From Ideonella sp. (lineage in GTDB: Bacteria > Pseudomonadota > Gammaproteobacteria > Burkholderiales > Burkholderiaceae_C), in NCBI RefSeq assembly GCF_016702655.1, contig NZ_JADJDO010000004.1:124001-188000 (forward strand): DNA of 64,000 nucleotides, given 5' to 3'. Of the stretch, positions 45,501 through 54,095 are shown piece by piece. How positions within the stretch are numbered: position 1 is the stretch's first letter; each line of letters starts with the position of its first letter. Below the pieces are notes generated by a model, which was not told where the DNA came from, searched no databases, and saw only the letters and a list, made by a program, of their open reading frames with translations. The translations under genes were made by a program, and so were the position numbers.

Positions 45501-47480
45501 ATGGCCACCACTGCAAAGAAGATCGTCCAGCGCGGCAAGTCACAGGCCGCGGCGGCCGCATCGAAGGAGAAGCCCTCCCACGCGGCCGACATCGGCATGG
45601 ACCTGATCACCTTCGAGGTCTTGCGCAACGCCTTCGTCGCCGCCTGCTACGAGGCCTCGACCACCATCGAGCGTGTCGCCTACCACCCGGTGGTGGGCAT
45701 GGGGCGGGATCGCTCGAACGCGCTGCTGACGCGAGACGGCCGTCTGGTGGCCCACGGTCACACCGACGCCGCGGCGCACTACGCCTCGTTTGGCCCGTCG
45801 GTCACGGAACTGATCAAGTCCATCCCGCTGGAGACCATGAAGCCCGGCGACACCTTCCTGTTCTCGGATCCGTACCGCACCGGCTCGCACGTCAACGACA
45901 CGCGGTTGATCCGACCGATCTTCCACGGCAAGGAGATCGTCGCCTTCTCGTGCACCGTGATCCACTGGGCCGACATGGGCGGGCCGATGCCCGGCACCTT
46001 CAACCCCGAGGCAACGACCTGCTATGCCGAGGGCATCCGCATCCCGCCGATCCGGCTCTACAAGGAGGACAAGCTCGACGAGGAGCTGTTCTCGATGATC
46101 GCGATCAACATTCGATCCTCCACCGAGCGGCGCGCGGACTTGCAGGCGCAGTACGAGGCATCGAAGCTGATCGACCGGCGGGTCAAGGAGCTGTGCGAAC
46201 GCTATGGCAAGGACACCCTCTACCAAGCGTTCGAGGAGCAGTTCAACTACACCGAGCGCCTGATGTTGGCCGAACTCGCGCAACTGCCAGACGGCAAGTG
46301 GGAGTTCGAGGACTTTGGCGACCAGGACGTGATGTCGCCAGGCAAGCCGCCTATCCGCGTGCACTGCCGCATGACCAAGAGCGGCACCAAGATCACCTTC
46401 GACTGGACCGGTTGCGGCCCGCAGCCACGCGGCTCCTGGGGCTGCAGCTACGCCACGCTCACCGGCGGCAACTACCTCGGCTTCATGATCTGCTTTCCGC
46501 AGCTGTTCCCGTTGAACGAGGGCATCATCCGCAACATCGAGATCATCTCCACGAAGGGCACCTGCGTGGATGTGACCGAGCCCGCGCCGACCACCGGCTA
46601 TGCCTCGGGCGCCTTCGACAAGATCGAGGCGGTGACGATCGCCTGCCTGGCCGGGCCGCTGGGCAAGGTCCAGCCCTGGCGCGTCTACCCAGCGGCGGTG
46701 AGCCTGACCAACCTGTGCATGGGCGGCTTCAACCCGCGCACGAAGAAGGACTTCGTGCAATACACCTATGCCGTCGGCGGCGAGAACGCGCGCAGCTACA
46801 AGGACGGCAAGTCGCTCATCTTCATGCGCTTCTGCAACGCGCGCACGATCCCGCAGGAACTCGAGGAGCGCTGGTTCCCGGTGCTCTACACGCGCTACGA
46901 GGCGCGGCCCGACAGCTGCGGCCACGGCGAGTTCCGGGGCGGCTTCGCGCTGCTGCGCGAGCTCACCGTGCTGACCGACGTGACGATGACGATCCACGGC
47001 GACCGCGAGAAGTTCACTCCCTTCGGGCTGTCGGGGGGGCTCAACGGCGGCGGCTGCAACCTGATCATCAACCAGGGCACGAAGAAAGAGTTCAACGCCG
47101 GCATGTACGCCACCGGCGTCGAGCTGAAGAAGGGCGACCGGATCTTCTACGCCTCCTCCGGCGGCGGCGGCTTCGGTGACCCGCTGTCGCGCAAGCCGCA
47201 GGCGGTGCTCGAGGACGTGATGGACGAGTGGCTGTCGGTAGAGGCCGCGAAGGAGTACTACGGCGTCGTGATCAAGGTGGTCGACCGCGATGCGCTCGAC
47301 TACCGCATCGACGAAGCGGCCACGCGCCGGGCCCAGGCCGCGCTGCGCAGGAAGGGTTTCAAGGCAGGGCTGGGTTCCCACCAGCTGCACCCCAAAGGCA
47401 AGCTGATCACGATCGGCTGGACGCCCACCGAGGAAGAAGTGGCGCCGCACATCACGGTCTCGCGACCACCGGGTTGGTAG
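45501..47480 (+). CDS. hyuB: hydantoinase B/oxoprolinase family subunit
   Basis: A 659-residue partner of HyuA, preceded by AGGAGG, a near-ideal ribosome binding site. DLITFEVLRNAFVAACYEAS, then HGHTDAAAHYASFGPSV, FSDPYRTGSHVNDTRLIRPI and STERRADLQAQYEASKLIDR are the Hydantoinase_B signatures; FASSGGGGFGDPLSR-like YASSGGGGFGDPLSRKPQAV near the C-terminus is typical. The length (about 660) and the N-terminal KKIVQRGKSQAAAAASKE extension resemble acetophenone/acetone carboxylase large subunits more than short HyuB proteins. No small third subunit gene (AcxC-like) is visible nearby. Confidence 0.88.
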   Translation: MATTAKKIVQRGKSQAAAAASKEKPSHAADIGMDLITFEVLRNAFVAACYEASTTIERVAYHPVVGMGRDRSNALLTRDGRLVAHGHTDAAAHYASFGPSVTELIKSIPLETMKPGDTFLFSDPYRTGSHVNDTRLIRPIFHGKEIVAFSCTVIHWADMGGPMPGTFNPEATTCYAEGIRIPPIRLYKEDKLDEELFSMIAINIRSSTERRADLQAQYEASKLIDRRVKELCERYGKDTLYQAFEEQFNYTERLMLAELAQLPDGKWEFEDFGDQDVMSPGKPPIRVHCRMTKSGTKITFDWTGCGPQPRGSWGCSYATLTGGNYLGFMICFPQLFPLNEGIIRNIEIISTKGTCVDVTEPAPTTGYASGAFDKIEAVTIACLAGPLGKVQPWRVYPAAVSLTNLCMGGFNPRTKKDFVQYTYAVGGENARSYKDGKSLIFMRFCNARTIPQELEERWFPVLYTRYEARPDSCGHGEFRGGFALLRELTVLTDVTMTIHGDREKFTPFGLSGGLNGGGCNLIINQGTKKEFNAGMYATGVELKKGDRIFYASSGGGGFGDPLSRKPQAVLEDVMDEWLSVEAAKEYYGVVIKVVDRDALDYRIDEAATRRAQAALRRKGFKAGLGSHQLHPKGKLITIGWTPTEEEVAPHITVSRPPGW

Positions 47481-47518
47481 ACCTGACGCAACTCCGGCCG
47501 CGACCGCAGGCAACCGCA

Positions 47519-49065
47519 ATGCTGCCCCGCGTCTATCCGACCGTCGTCCACATGCTGGCCGACGCGGCTGCACAAGCGGGGGGCGCGACCGCGCTCGTCT
47601 GCGGTTCGCGCCGCCTGAGCTACGCGCAGTACTTGCGCTGCGTCGGCGGCTTCGCGCACGAGCTCGTGGCCGGCGGCGCGCGCGGATCGCGCGTGGCGCT
47701 GGTGTGCGCCAACTCGATCGATCTCGCGATCGCGATGTTCGCCGCGCACGCGGCGGGAGCGCAAGCGGTGCCGATCAATCCGGCCTACACAGGGCGGGAG
47801 ATCCGGCACATCCTCGCCGACGCCGAACCGCACGTCGTGGTCTACGACGCCGAGGTCGCAACGATCGTCGAGCCACTGCTCAAGGCGCTGGACATCCGGC
47901 TCGGCGTGCGCCTGGCGGGAGAGTCCGGCAGCGCCGGCCGTCGGCTCGACACCTGGCGCGACGACGACGAGCTCGCCTTGCCGCAGCCGCTTCCCTCCCC
48001 CGCCGACCCGGCGACACTGCAATACACCGGCGGCACGACCGGCCTGCCCAAGGGGGTGAACATCCTGCACCAGCAGATGGCGGTCAACATCGCGCAGCGC
48101 GAGGCAGCGCTGCCAACCGTCGCCGACGACGAGCGCATCCTGTGCGCGATGCCGCTGTTTCACGTCTTCGCGGTCGCGATGTGCCTGCACCTCGCGGCCT
48201 ACTGCCGCGGGACGCTGGTGATCATGGCGCGCTACCGGCCCGACGCGTTGCTCGAACTGCTCGCGCGCGAGCGCATCACGCGCCTGCCCGCCGGTCCGAC
48301 GATCTTCATCGGCCTGCTCGCGCACGAGGCCTTCGCGCGCACCGACTTCTCGACGCTGCGCAGTTCCTACTCGGGCTCGGCGCCGCTACCCGAGGAGACG
48401 ATGAAGCGTTGGCACGACGCCACCGGGACGCCCATTCTCGAGGGCTTCGGACAGACGGAGGCCGGGCCGGTGCTGACCTACGTTCGCGAGGGTGGCCCCG
48501 TCAAGGCCGGATCCGTCGGCCCGGCCCTGCCCGACACCGAACTGCAGATCGTCGACGTGGAGACCGGCACGCGCGTGCTCGGCCCAGGCGAGATCGGCGA
48601 GGTGCGCGCGCGCGGCCCTCAGATCATGTCGGGTTACCGCAACCGGCTCGAGGAGACCGCACAGGCGCTGCGCGACGGCTGGCTCTACACCGGCGACATC
48701 GGCGCGCTGGACGACCACGGCGTGCTGTCGATCCGCGACCGCAAGAAGGACATGGCCATCGTCGGCGGCTACAACGTCTACCCGCGCGAGGTGGAGGAAG
48801 TGCTGTACGCACACCCGGCAGTGCGCGAGGCCGCCGCCGCCGGCGTACCCGATGACTACTACGGCGAGGTCATCCGCGCCTGCGTCGTCGCCACGGAGGG
48901 CGCCGCCGTCAGCGTCGACGAACTCGCTCGCCCACTGCAAGGCCAACCTGGCGCGCTCAAGGTGCCGGCGACGATCGTGCTCCTGCTTTCTCGGAGCTGC
49001 CGCGTACCGCAGTCGGCAAACTCGACCGCGTCGCGCTCAAGCGCGAGCTCGCTGGACCTCGATGA
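47519..49065 (+). pseudogene. AMP-forming acyl-CoA synthetase (C-terminus frameshifted)
   Basis: Reconstructed length is about 515 residues. LQYTGGTTGLPKGVNILHQQ is the P-loop, EGFGQTEAGPVLTYV the A5 motif, GWLYTGDIGALDDHGVLSIR and DRKKDMAIVGGYNVYPREVE the A7-A8 hinge. The last 45 codons contain three one-base shifts (about 48925-48930, 48955 and 48985): in successive frames they read AHCKANLAR, KVPATIVLL and FSELPRTAVGKLDRVALKRE with a TGA at 49063-49065, including the catalytic Lys of A10. The cluster of shifts borders a G-only tract, so consensus error is likely. It would activate the acid made by HyuAB. Confidence 0.85.
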
Positions 49066-49074
49066 GCACGCCCC

Positions 49075-49318
<244 letters not shown>

Positions 49319-49368
49319 GATGTCCGAGAAGGTACTTTGACACGTGAGCTGCGCTGACAATTCGTTTG

Positions 49369-49390
49369 ACCCGCATGTGGCCATGCGGGT
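49369..49390. terminator. perfect hairpin, possible terminator
   Basis: ACCCGCATG-TGGC-CATGCGGGT is a perfect 9-bp stem with a 4-base loop. No clear T-run follows on either strand, so termination is uncertain. The surrounding 49320-49495 has lower GC than its neighbours and no gene that I can support. Confidence 0.35.
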
Positions 49391-49495
49391 TGCCTTGCAA
49401 GCAAACCAAAGTAGCCACCACAGCGAGGTCTCGCACGAAGTCCGCGCGGCGGGTTGCCCCAAAGTCGCAAGCAAAGCTCTGGCTGCCTGTTGAAG

Positions 49496-49549
49496 GAGCA
49501 TGCGCTCGACCCGCTGGGCATCATGAACCCGGGCAAGATGTTCGTCTGA
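49496..49549 (+). pseudogene. 3' remnant of the FAD-linked D-2-hydroxyacid dehydrogenase gene
   Basis: The frame encodes EHALDPLGIMNPGKMFV and a stop, matching the last residues of the intact gene at 31303-32712 (HALDPLGIMNPGKMFL). It marks the left edge of a duplicated segment that continues into the second alpha/beta hydrolase. The rest of the dehydrogenase gene is absent. Confidence 0.8.
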
Positions 49550-49559
49550 CAGACAGGCC

Positions 49560-50348
49560 ATGATCAAGCGTCACTTCATCGATCTGCCAGCGGGCACGAT
49601 TCACTGCGCGATCGCAGGCAGCGGGCAACCGCTCCTGCTGCTGCACCAGACCCCGCGCTCCTGGGACGAGTACCGCGACGTGCTGCCCTTGCTCGGCAGA
49701 CACTTCAAGGCGATCGCGATGGACACGCTCGGCTATGGTGACTCGTCCAAGCCGCTGCCCGTGCGCGACTCGATCGAGCTCTGGGCCGAGGTTGCGCTCG
49801 CCCTCGCCGACGCGCTCGGCCTCGCGCAGTTCGGCGTCGTCGGCCACCACACCGGTGCCGCGATCGCGATCGAACTTGCCGCCGCCTTCCCGCAGCGCAT
49901 CACGGCGGCAGTGCTGTCGGCGCCGCCGTGGGTGGATGCCGAGCGCCGCGCGCGCCATGCCCGCCCTTCGCGCATCGACAACGTGCCGCGCCAGAGCGAC
50001 GGTTCGCATCTGACCGAGCTCTGGCGCATCCGCCAGCCCTGGTACCCGGCGGGCGATATCGACCTGCTCGAACGCTTTGTCGTCGATGCGGTCAAGGCCG
50101 GGCCGCGCGCCGCCGAAGGGCACGCGGTCGTGGCGCGCTACGTGATGGAGGCGCGCCTGCCACTGGTTCGCTGCCCGGTGCTCGTGATCGCGCCGACGGC
50201 CGATCCGCACGCCTTTCCGCACGCCCGGCGCGTGGCCGACGCCATCGCCGGCGCGCGCGTGGCCGAGGTCGAGGGCGGCATGGTGCCGCTGCCCGACCAG
50301 ATGCCCGAGCGCTTCGCTGAACTGGTGACGGGCTTCATGCGCACCTGA
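49560..50348 (+). CDS. alpha/beta-fold hydrolase with His in the nucleophile position (copy 2)
   Basis: 262 residues, identical to the protein at 32723-33511 except Lys for Arg at residue 3 and Thr for Gly at the last residue. About 15 of 786 nucleotides differ, almost all at silent positions, which suggests an older duplication under purifying selection or inter-strain variation. The same GHHTG elbow with no Ser nucleophile is present. The 10-bp spacer from the dehydrogenase remnant is also conserved. It has no functional neighbour here: the next gene starts a separate operon. Confidence 0.85.
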   Translation: MIKRHFIDLPAGTIHCAIAGSGQPLLLLHQTPRSWDEYRDVLPLLGRHFKAIAMDTLGYGDSSKPLPVRDSIELWAEVALALADALGLAQFGVVGHHTGAAIAIELAAAFPQRITAAVLSAPPWVDAERRARHARPSRIDNVPRQSDGSHLTELWRIRQPWYPAGDIDLLERFVVDAVKAGPRAAEGHAVVARYVMEARLPLVRCPVLVIAPTADPHAFPHARRVADAIAGARVAEVEGGMVPLPDQMPERFAELVTGFMRT

Positions 50349-50445
50349 AGGCCCGCGTCGAGACTGGCCGCCAGCAGGCGGCGGGTTTGATCTGGCGCAA
50401 CGACCGTCGGCAACCAGGGTTCACCCGGTTGTCGCCGCGCCACTT

Positions 50446-50461
50446 TGTATGCAGTATGCAT
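50446..50461. promoter_or_regulatory. candidate GntR operator
   Basis: TTGTATGCAGTATGCAT contains a tandem GTATGCA-GTATGCA and lies 37 bp before the GTG start of the GntR gene. It resembles GTATACAGTAT in front of the GntR gene at 24008-24766. The spacing would allow autorepression of the whole downstream operon. Confidence 0.5.
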
Positions 50462-50497
50462 TCATGGCCGGCACCCGCCGGCACTGGAGCCTGACCG

Positions 50498-51205
50498 GTG
50501 CCCCACGCAACCCTGAAACCCGTCGAGCGGCCGCGCGCCCTGGTTGACCAGGTCTATGCCGCGCTGCGCGAGCAGTTGCGCAGCGGCAGCATCGGTGCCG
50601 GCGCGGCACTGCAGGAAGTGCAGCTTGCCGAACAACTCGGCGTCTCGCGCACGCCGGTGCGCGAGGCGATGGCGCGACTCGCGAGCGAAGGGTTGCTCGC
50701 CTCCGACCAGCGCAGCTTCACGGTCCCGGCTCTGACGCGCCAGGACGTGGAAGACATCTACGAGGTGCGCTTCCTCGTCGAACCGGAGGCGCTGCGCCGC
50801 GTCGCCGCGCTGACCGTCGATGCGCCGCGGCGCGAGCCGATCGAGGCCGCCTGTGCCGCTGCCGCGGCAGCGCACCGGGCGGGTGACAGCGCCGCCTTTC
50901 GCGATGCCCACAAGCGCCATCGCATCGCCTGGATGGCGCTCGTGCCCAATGCGCGCCTGGTGCGCGTGGTCGAGCTCTACGCCGATCACCTGCAGCACAT
51001 CCGCGCGCTCACGCTCGGCGACGCCCAGGTGCGCACGATCGTTCTCAAGGGCATGAGGCGCATCAACGCCGCGCTCGCCGCGGGCGACGGCGACGCCGCC
51101 GCCGAAGCCATGCGCGAGCAACTGCAACAAGCGCGGCAAGCCTTCATCGAGGCGATCGGGCTGGCCACCAAACCGGCACCACGCAAACGGAGGACATCAT
51201 CGTGA
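50498..51205 (+). CDS. GntR-family (FadR/FCD subfamily) transcriptional regulator
   Basis: A 235-residue regulator from GTG 50498. Winged helix: LVDQVYAALREQLRSGSIGA, then EQLGVSRTPVREAMARLASE and GLLASDQRSFTVPALT; FCD domain: DVEDIYEVRFLVEPEALRRV, with metal-ligand-type residues in RDAHKRHRIAWMALVPNARL. It is the first gene of the operon, with its TGA overlapping the GTG of the thiolase gene, so it is probably autoregulated together with the catabolic genes. Related in architecture to the GntR at 24008-24766 but clearly divergent. Confidence 0.9.
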   Translation: MPHATLKPVERPRALVDQVYAALREQLRSGSIGAGAALQEVQLAEQLGVSRTPVREAMARLASEGLLASDQRSFTVPALTRQDVEDIYEVRFLVEPEALRRVAALTVDAPRREPIEAACAAAAAAHRAGDSAAFRDAHKRHRIAWMALVPNARLVRVVELYADHLQHIRALTLGDAQVRTIVLKGMRRINAALAAGDGDAAAEAMREQLQQARQAFIEAIGLATKPAPRKRRTSS

Positions 51206-52407
51206 ACTACAAGGCAGAGATCCCCTACGGTGCCTACTGGAGCACGCCGTTCGCGCGCTGGCAGGGCAGCCTTGCGCATCTGCACAGCGTCGAGTTCGCG
51301 GCCCATGTCGCGAAGGCCGAACTGGCGCGGCGCGCGATCGAACCGTCGGGCTTCGACTATGGCGTGCTCGGCTTCTCGGTGCCGCAGAAGCAATCCTTCT
51401 ACGGCCTGCCCTGGCTCGCCGGGCTCGTCGGCGCGGCGCGCACCGGCGGGCCGACGCTGATGCAGGCCTGCGCCACCGGCGTGCGCACGCTGCTCGCGGC
51501 GGCGCAGGAGATCGAGTGCGGACTGGCCGAGCAGGCCCTGGTCGTCAACTGCGACCGCACCTCCAACGGCCCGCACCTGTACTACCCCAACCCGCGCGGC
51601 CCGGGCGGCACCGGCAGCGCCGAGGACTGGGTGATGGACAACTTCGGCTGCGACCCGCTCGGCGGCCACGCGATGCTCGCCACCGCCGAGAACGTCGCCC
51701 GCAAGCACGGCATCTCGACGGCCGAACAGCACGAGGTCGTGCTGGCACGCGAGGCGCAGTACGCGCAGGCGCTGGGCGACGACGCGGCGTTCCTGAAGCG
51801 CTTCATCACGCTGCCCTTTGCCGTGCCCGCGCCGGGCTACAAGAAGACGCTCACGACGCTCGCCGGCGACGAAGGCATCTCGCACTCCACCGCCGAAGGC
51901 CTGGCAGCCTTGAAGCCCGTCGCCCCTGGCGGCACGGTCACCTATGGCGGCCAGACGCACCCGGCCGACGGCAACGCCGGCCTCGTCGTGACGACGCGCG
52001 AGCGTGCGCGCGAACTCTCGCGCGACCCGAAGATCGCAGTCAGGCTGCACGGCTTCGGCCTCGCGCGCGCCGAACTCGCCTACATGCCCGAGGCCACGGT
52101 ACCCGCCGCCGAGCGTGCGCTTGCCCAGGCGGGGCTGCGCATCACCCAGATGGCGGCCGTCAAGACGCACAACCCGTTTGCCGTCAACGACCTGTTCTTC
52201 TCACGCAGCACCGGCATCGGGTGGCAGACGATGAACAACTACGGCTGCTCGCTCGTCTGGGGTCATCCGCAGGCGCCGATGGGCACGCGCGCGATCATCG
52301 AGCTGATCGAGGAGCTGGCGCTGCGTGGCGGTGGCTATGGCCTCTTCACCGGCTGCGCGGCGGGCGACACTGCGATGGCCGTCGTGCTCGAGGTCGGCGA
52401 CGCGTGA
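51202..52407 (+). CDS. thiolase-family protein
   Basis: A 401-residue thiolase-fold enzyme. The acyl-accepting Cys is C90 in LMQACATGVRTLLAAAQEIE. The C-terminal half has KTHNPFAVNDLFFSR (His of the HNEAF loop), NNYGCSLVWGHPQAPMG (GHP loop) and TGCAAGDTAMAVVLEV (second Cys), so all three catalytic elements are present although each deviates from degradative thiolase consensus. It would cleave a 3-oxoacyl-CoA to acetyl-CoA and a shortened acyl-CoA. Starting with GTGA overlap from the regulator and ending TGATG with the ligase gene, it is tightly coupled to both. Confidence 0.85.
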   Translation: MNYKAEIPYGAYWSTPFARWQGSLAHLHSVEFAAHVAKAELARRAIEPSGFDYGVLGFSVPQKQSFYGLPWLAGLVGAARTGGPTLMQACATGVRTLLAAAQEIECGLAEQALVVNCDRTSNGPHLYYPNPRGPGGTGSAEDWVMDNFGCDPLGGHAMLATAENVARKHGISTAEQHEVVLAREAQYAQALGDDAAFLKRFITLPFAVPAPGYKKTLTTLAGDEGISHSTAEGLAALKPVAPGGTVTYGGQTHPADGNAGLVVTTRERARELSRDPKIAVRLHGFGLARAELAYMPEATVPAAERALAQAGLRITQMAAVKTHNPFAVNDLFFSRSTGIGWQTMNNYGCSLVWGHPQAPMGTRAIIELIEELALRGGGYGLFTGCAAGDTAMAVVLEVGDA

Positions 52408-54095
52408 TGACGAACCCCAAGCTCACTGCGTTGGCTGCGGCCGGCGCTTCACGCCTTCACATCGCTTCGCGATGTGAGCCTGCGCCGCAACCTTCGGTTG
52501 TCGCGTCCCCCCGAGAGGGAGCGCAGCCGGCTTGGGAGCGGCCCGGCGCCGGCTGCGGCCCGGACTTTGCCGACTGGGTCGCCGCCAGCGCAGCGCGCAC
52601 GCCTGACAAGCCCGCGCTTGTTTGCGGCGACGCGACGCTGAGCTATGCCGCGCTCGCGGCGCGCATCGACGCCATCGCCGCGGCGCTCGCCGCGACGGGC
52701 ATCGTGCGCGGCAGCTGCGTCGCCTGGCTGGGCCTCGCGAGCCCGGACCTGATCGCGACCCTGTTCGCCTGTGCGCGCCTGGGCGCGATGTTCATGCCGC
52801 TCAATTGGCGGCTCGCGCCGCCCGAGCACCGCGCGATGCTGCGCCAATGCCCGCCGGCGCTGTTCGTCGCCGAGCAGGTGTTCGCCGAAGCGAGCGCGGC
52901 CGCCGGCGTCGCCGCGCCGGGCACGCGCTGTGTCGCGATCGGCAACGCGCCCGCGCTCTGGGCCGATTGGGACGCGCTGCTGGCACAAGCCCATGTGCCA
53001 GCCCCCGTCACGCCGGCCGATCCGGCCGACCCGGTCACGGCGCTGCTGCTGTGCTTCACCTCCGGCTCGACCGGCCAACCCAAGGGCGTGCTGCTGAGCG
53101 CGAGGGCACTCGAGGCCAATGCCGATGCGAGCGTCGACATGCACGCGATGACGGCCGACGACCGTGTACTGACAACGCTGCCGCTGTTCCACGTCGGCGG
53201 CCTGAACATTCAGACCACGCCCGCGCTGCGCTGTGGCTGTACGGTCACGCTGCATCCGCGCTTCGACGCCGACGCCGTCTTCGATGCGATCGCGCGCGAG
53301 CGCATCACGCTCACCGTGCTCGTACCAGCGCAGCTCGAGGCGATGATCGCGCACCCGCGCTGGGCCACGGCCGACTTCACCAGCCTGCGCGCGATCAGCA
53401 CCGGCTCGACGGTCGTTCCGCAGCACCTGATCGCTGCCGTGCATGCGCGCGGCGTGCCGCTGATCCAGGTCTGGGGCGCGACCGAGACCGCGCCCATCGC
53501 GGCCTGCCTGCACGCCGACGAAGCTCTCGCGCACGCCGGCAGCACGGGCCGCGCGGCGCTCGGCTGCGAGCTGCGCATCGTCGACGGCGAAGGCCGCGAC
53601 GTTGCCGCGGGCGGCCATGGCGAGGTCTGGGTGCGCGGGCGCAACCTGATGCTCGGCTACTGGGGCGACGCCGCGGCGAGCGCCACGGCGCTCGCCGGCG
53701 GCTGGTACCGCTCGGGCGACAGCGGGCACCTCGATGCCGACGGTTATCTGACCATCGACGGGCGCCTGAAGGACATGATCATCAGCGGCGGCGAGAACGT
53801 GAGCCCGGCCGAGATCGAGGCCGTGCTGACGCAATGCCCCGACATCGCCGAGGCGGCCGTCGTCGGCCGGCCCGACGCGCGCTGGGGCGAGGCGGTGGTC
53901 GCCGTCGTCGCGCCCCAACCCGGCGCCACGCTGAGCGCCGAGCGCGTGCTGGCGCTGTTCGAGGGGCGCCTCGCGCGCTTCAAGCATCCCAAGGCGGTGC
54001 TGTTCGTCGACGCGCTGCCGCGCACGGCACTCGGCAAGCTGCGCCGCGACGAGGTCCGCCAGCTCGCGGCCGCACGACAGGAGCAAGTGGCATGA
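52407..54095 (+). CDS. AMP-forming acyl-CoA synthetase with repeat-derived N-terminal extension
   Basis: A 562-residue ligase. LLLCFTSGSTGQPKGVLLSA is the P-loop, QVWGATETAPIAACL the A5 motif, GWYRSGDSGHLDADGYLTID and GRLKDMIISGGENVSPAEIE the hinge, PRTALGKLRRDEVRQ the A10 lysine. The catalytic fold begins only at residue about 52 (FADWVAASAARTPDKPALVC). Residues 10-50 are read from a dispersed intergenic repeat (52437-52562), so the annotated start (ATG 52407, TGATG overlap with the thiolase) either makes a useless extension or translation starts further in. Expected role: CoA activation of the acid produced by the HyuAB enzyme, before thiolysis. Confidence 0.88.
   Translation: MTNPKLTALAAAGASRLHIASRCEPAPQPSVVASPREGAQPAWERPGAGCGPDFADWVAASAARTPDKPALVCGDATLSYAALAARIDAIAAALAATGIVRGSCVAWLGLASPDLIATLFACARLGAMFMPLNWRLAPPEHRAMLRQCPPALFVAEQVFAEASAAAGVAAPGTRCVAIGNAPALWADWDALLAQAHVPAPVTPADPADPVTALLLCFTSGSTGQPKGVLLSARALEANADASVDMHAMTADDRVLTTLPLFHVGGLNIQTTPALRCGCTVTLHPRFDADAVFDAIARERITLTVLVPAQLEAMIAHPRWATADFTSLRAISTGSTVVPQHLIAAVHARGVPLIQVWGATETAPIAACLHADEALAHAGSTGRAALGCELRIVDGEGRDVAAGGHGEVWVRGRNLMLGYWGDAAASATALAGGWYRSGDSGHLDADGYLTIDGRLKDMIISGGENVSPAEIEAVLTQCPDIAEAAVVGRPDARWGEAVVAVVAPQPGATLSAERVLALFEGRLARFKHPKAVLFVDALPRTALGKLRRDEVRQLAAARQEQVA
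52437..52562. repeat. dispersed intergenic repeat inside the ligase reading frame
   Basis: CACATCGCTTCGCGATGTG (about 52458-52476) is a near-perfect palindrome; it is followed by TCCCCCCGAGAGGGAGCGCA and CCGGCTTGGGAGCGGCCCGG, which matches the element at 15897-15964. The copy is in frame with the ligase gene and contributes about 40 codons. Confidence 0.75.
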
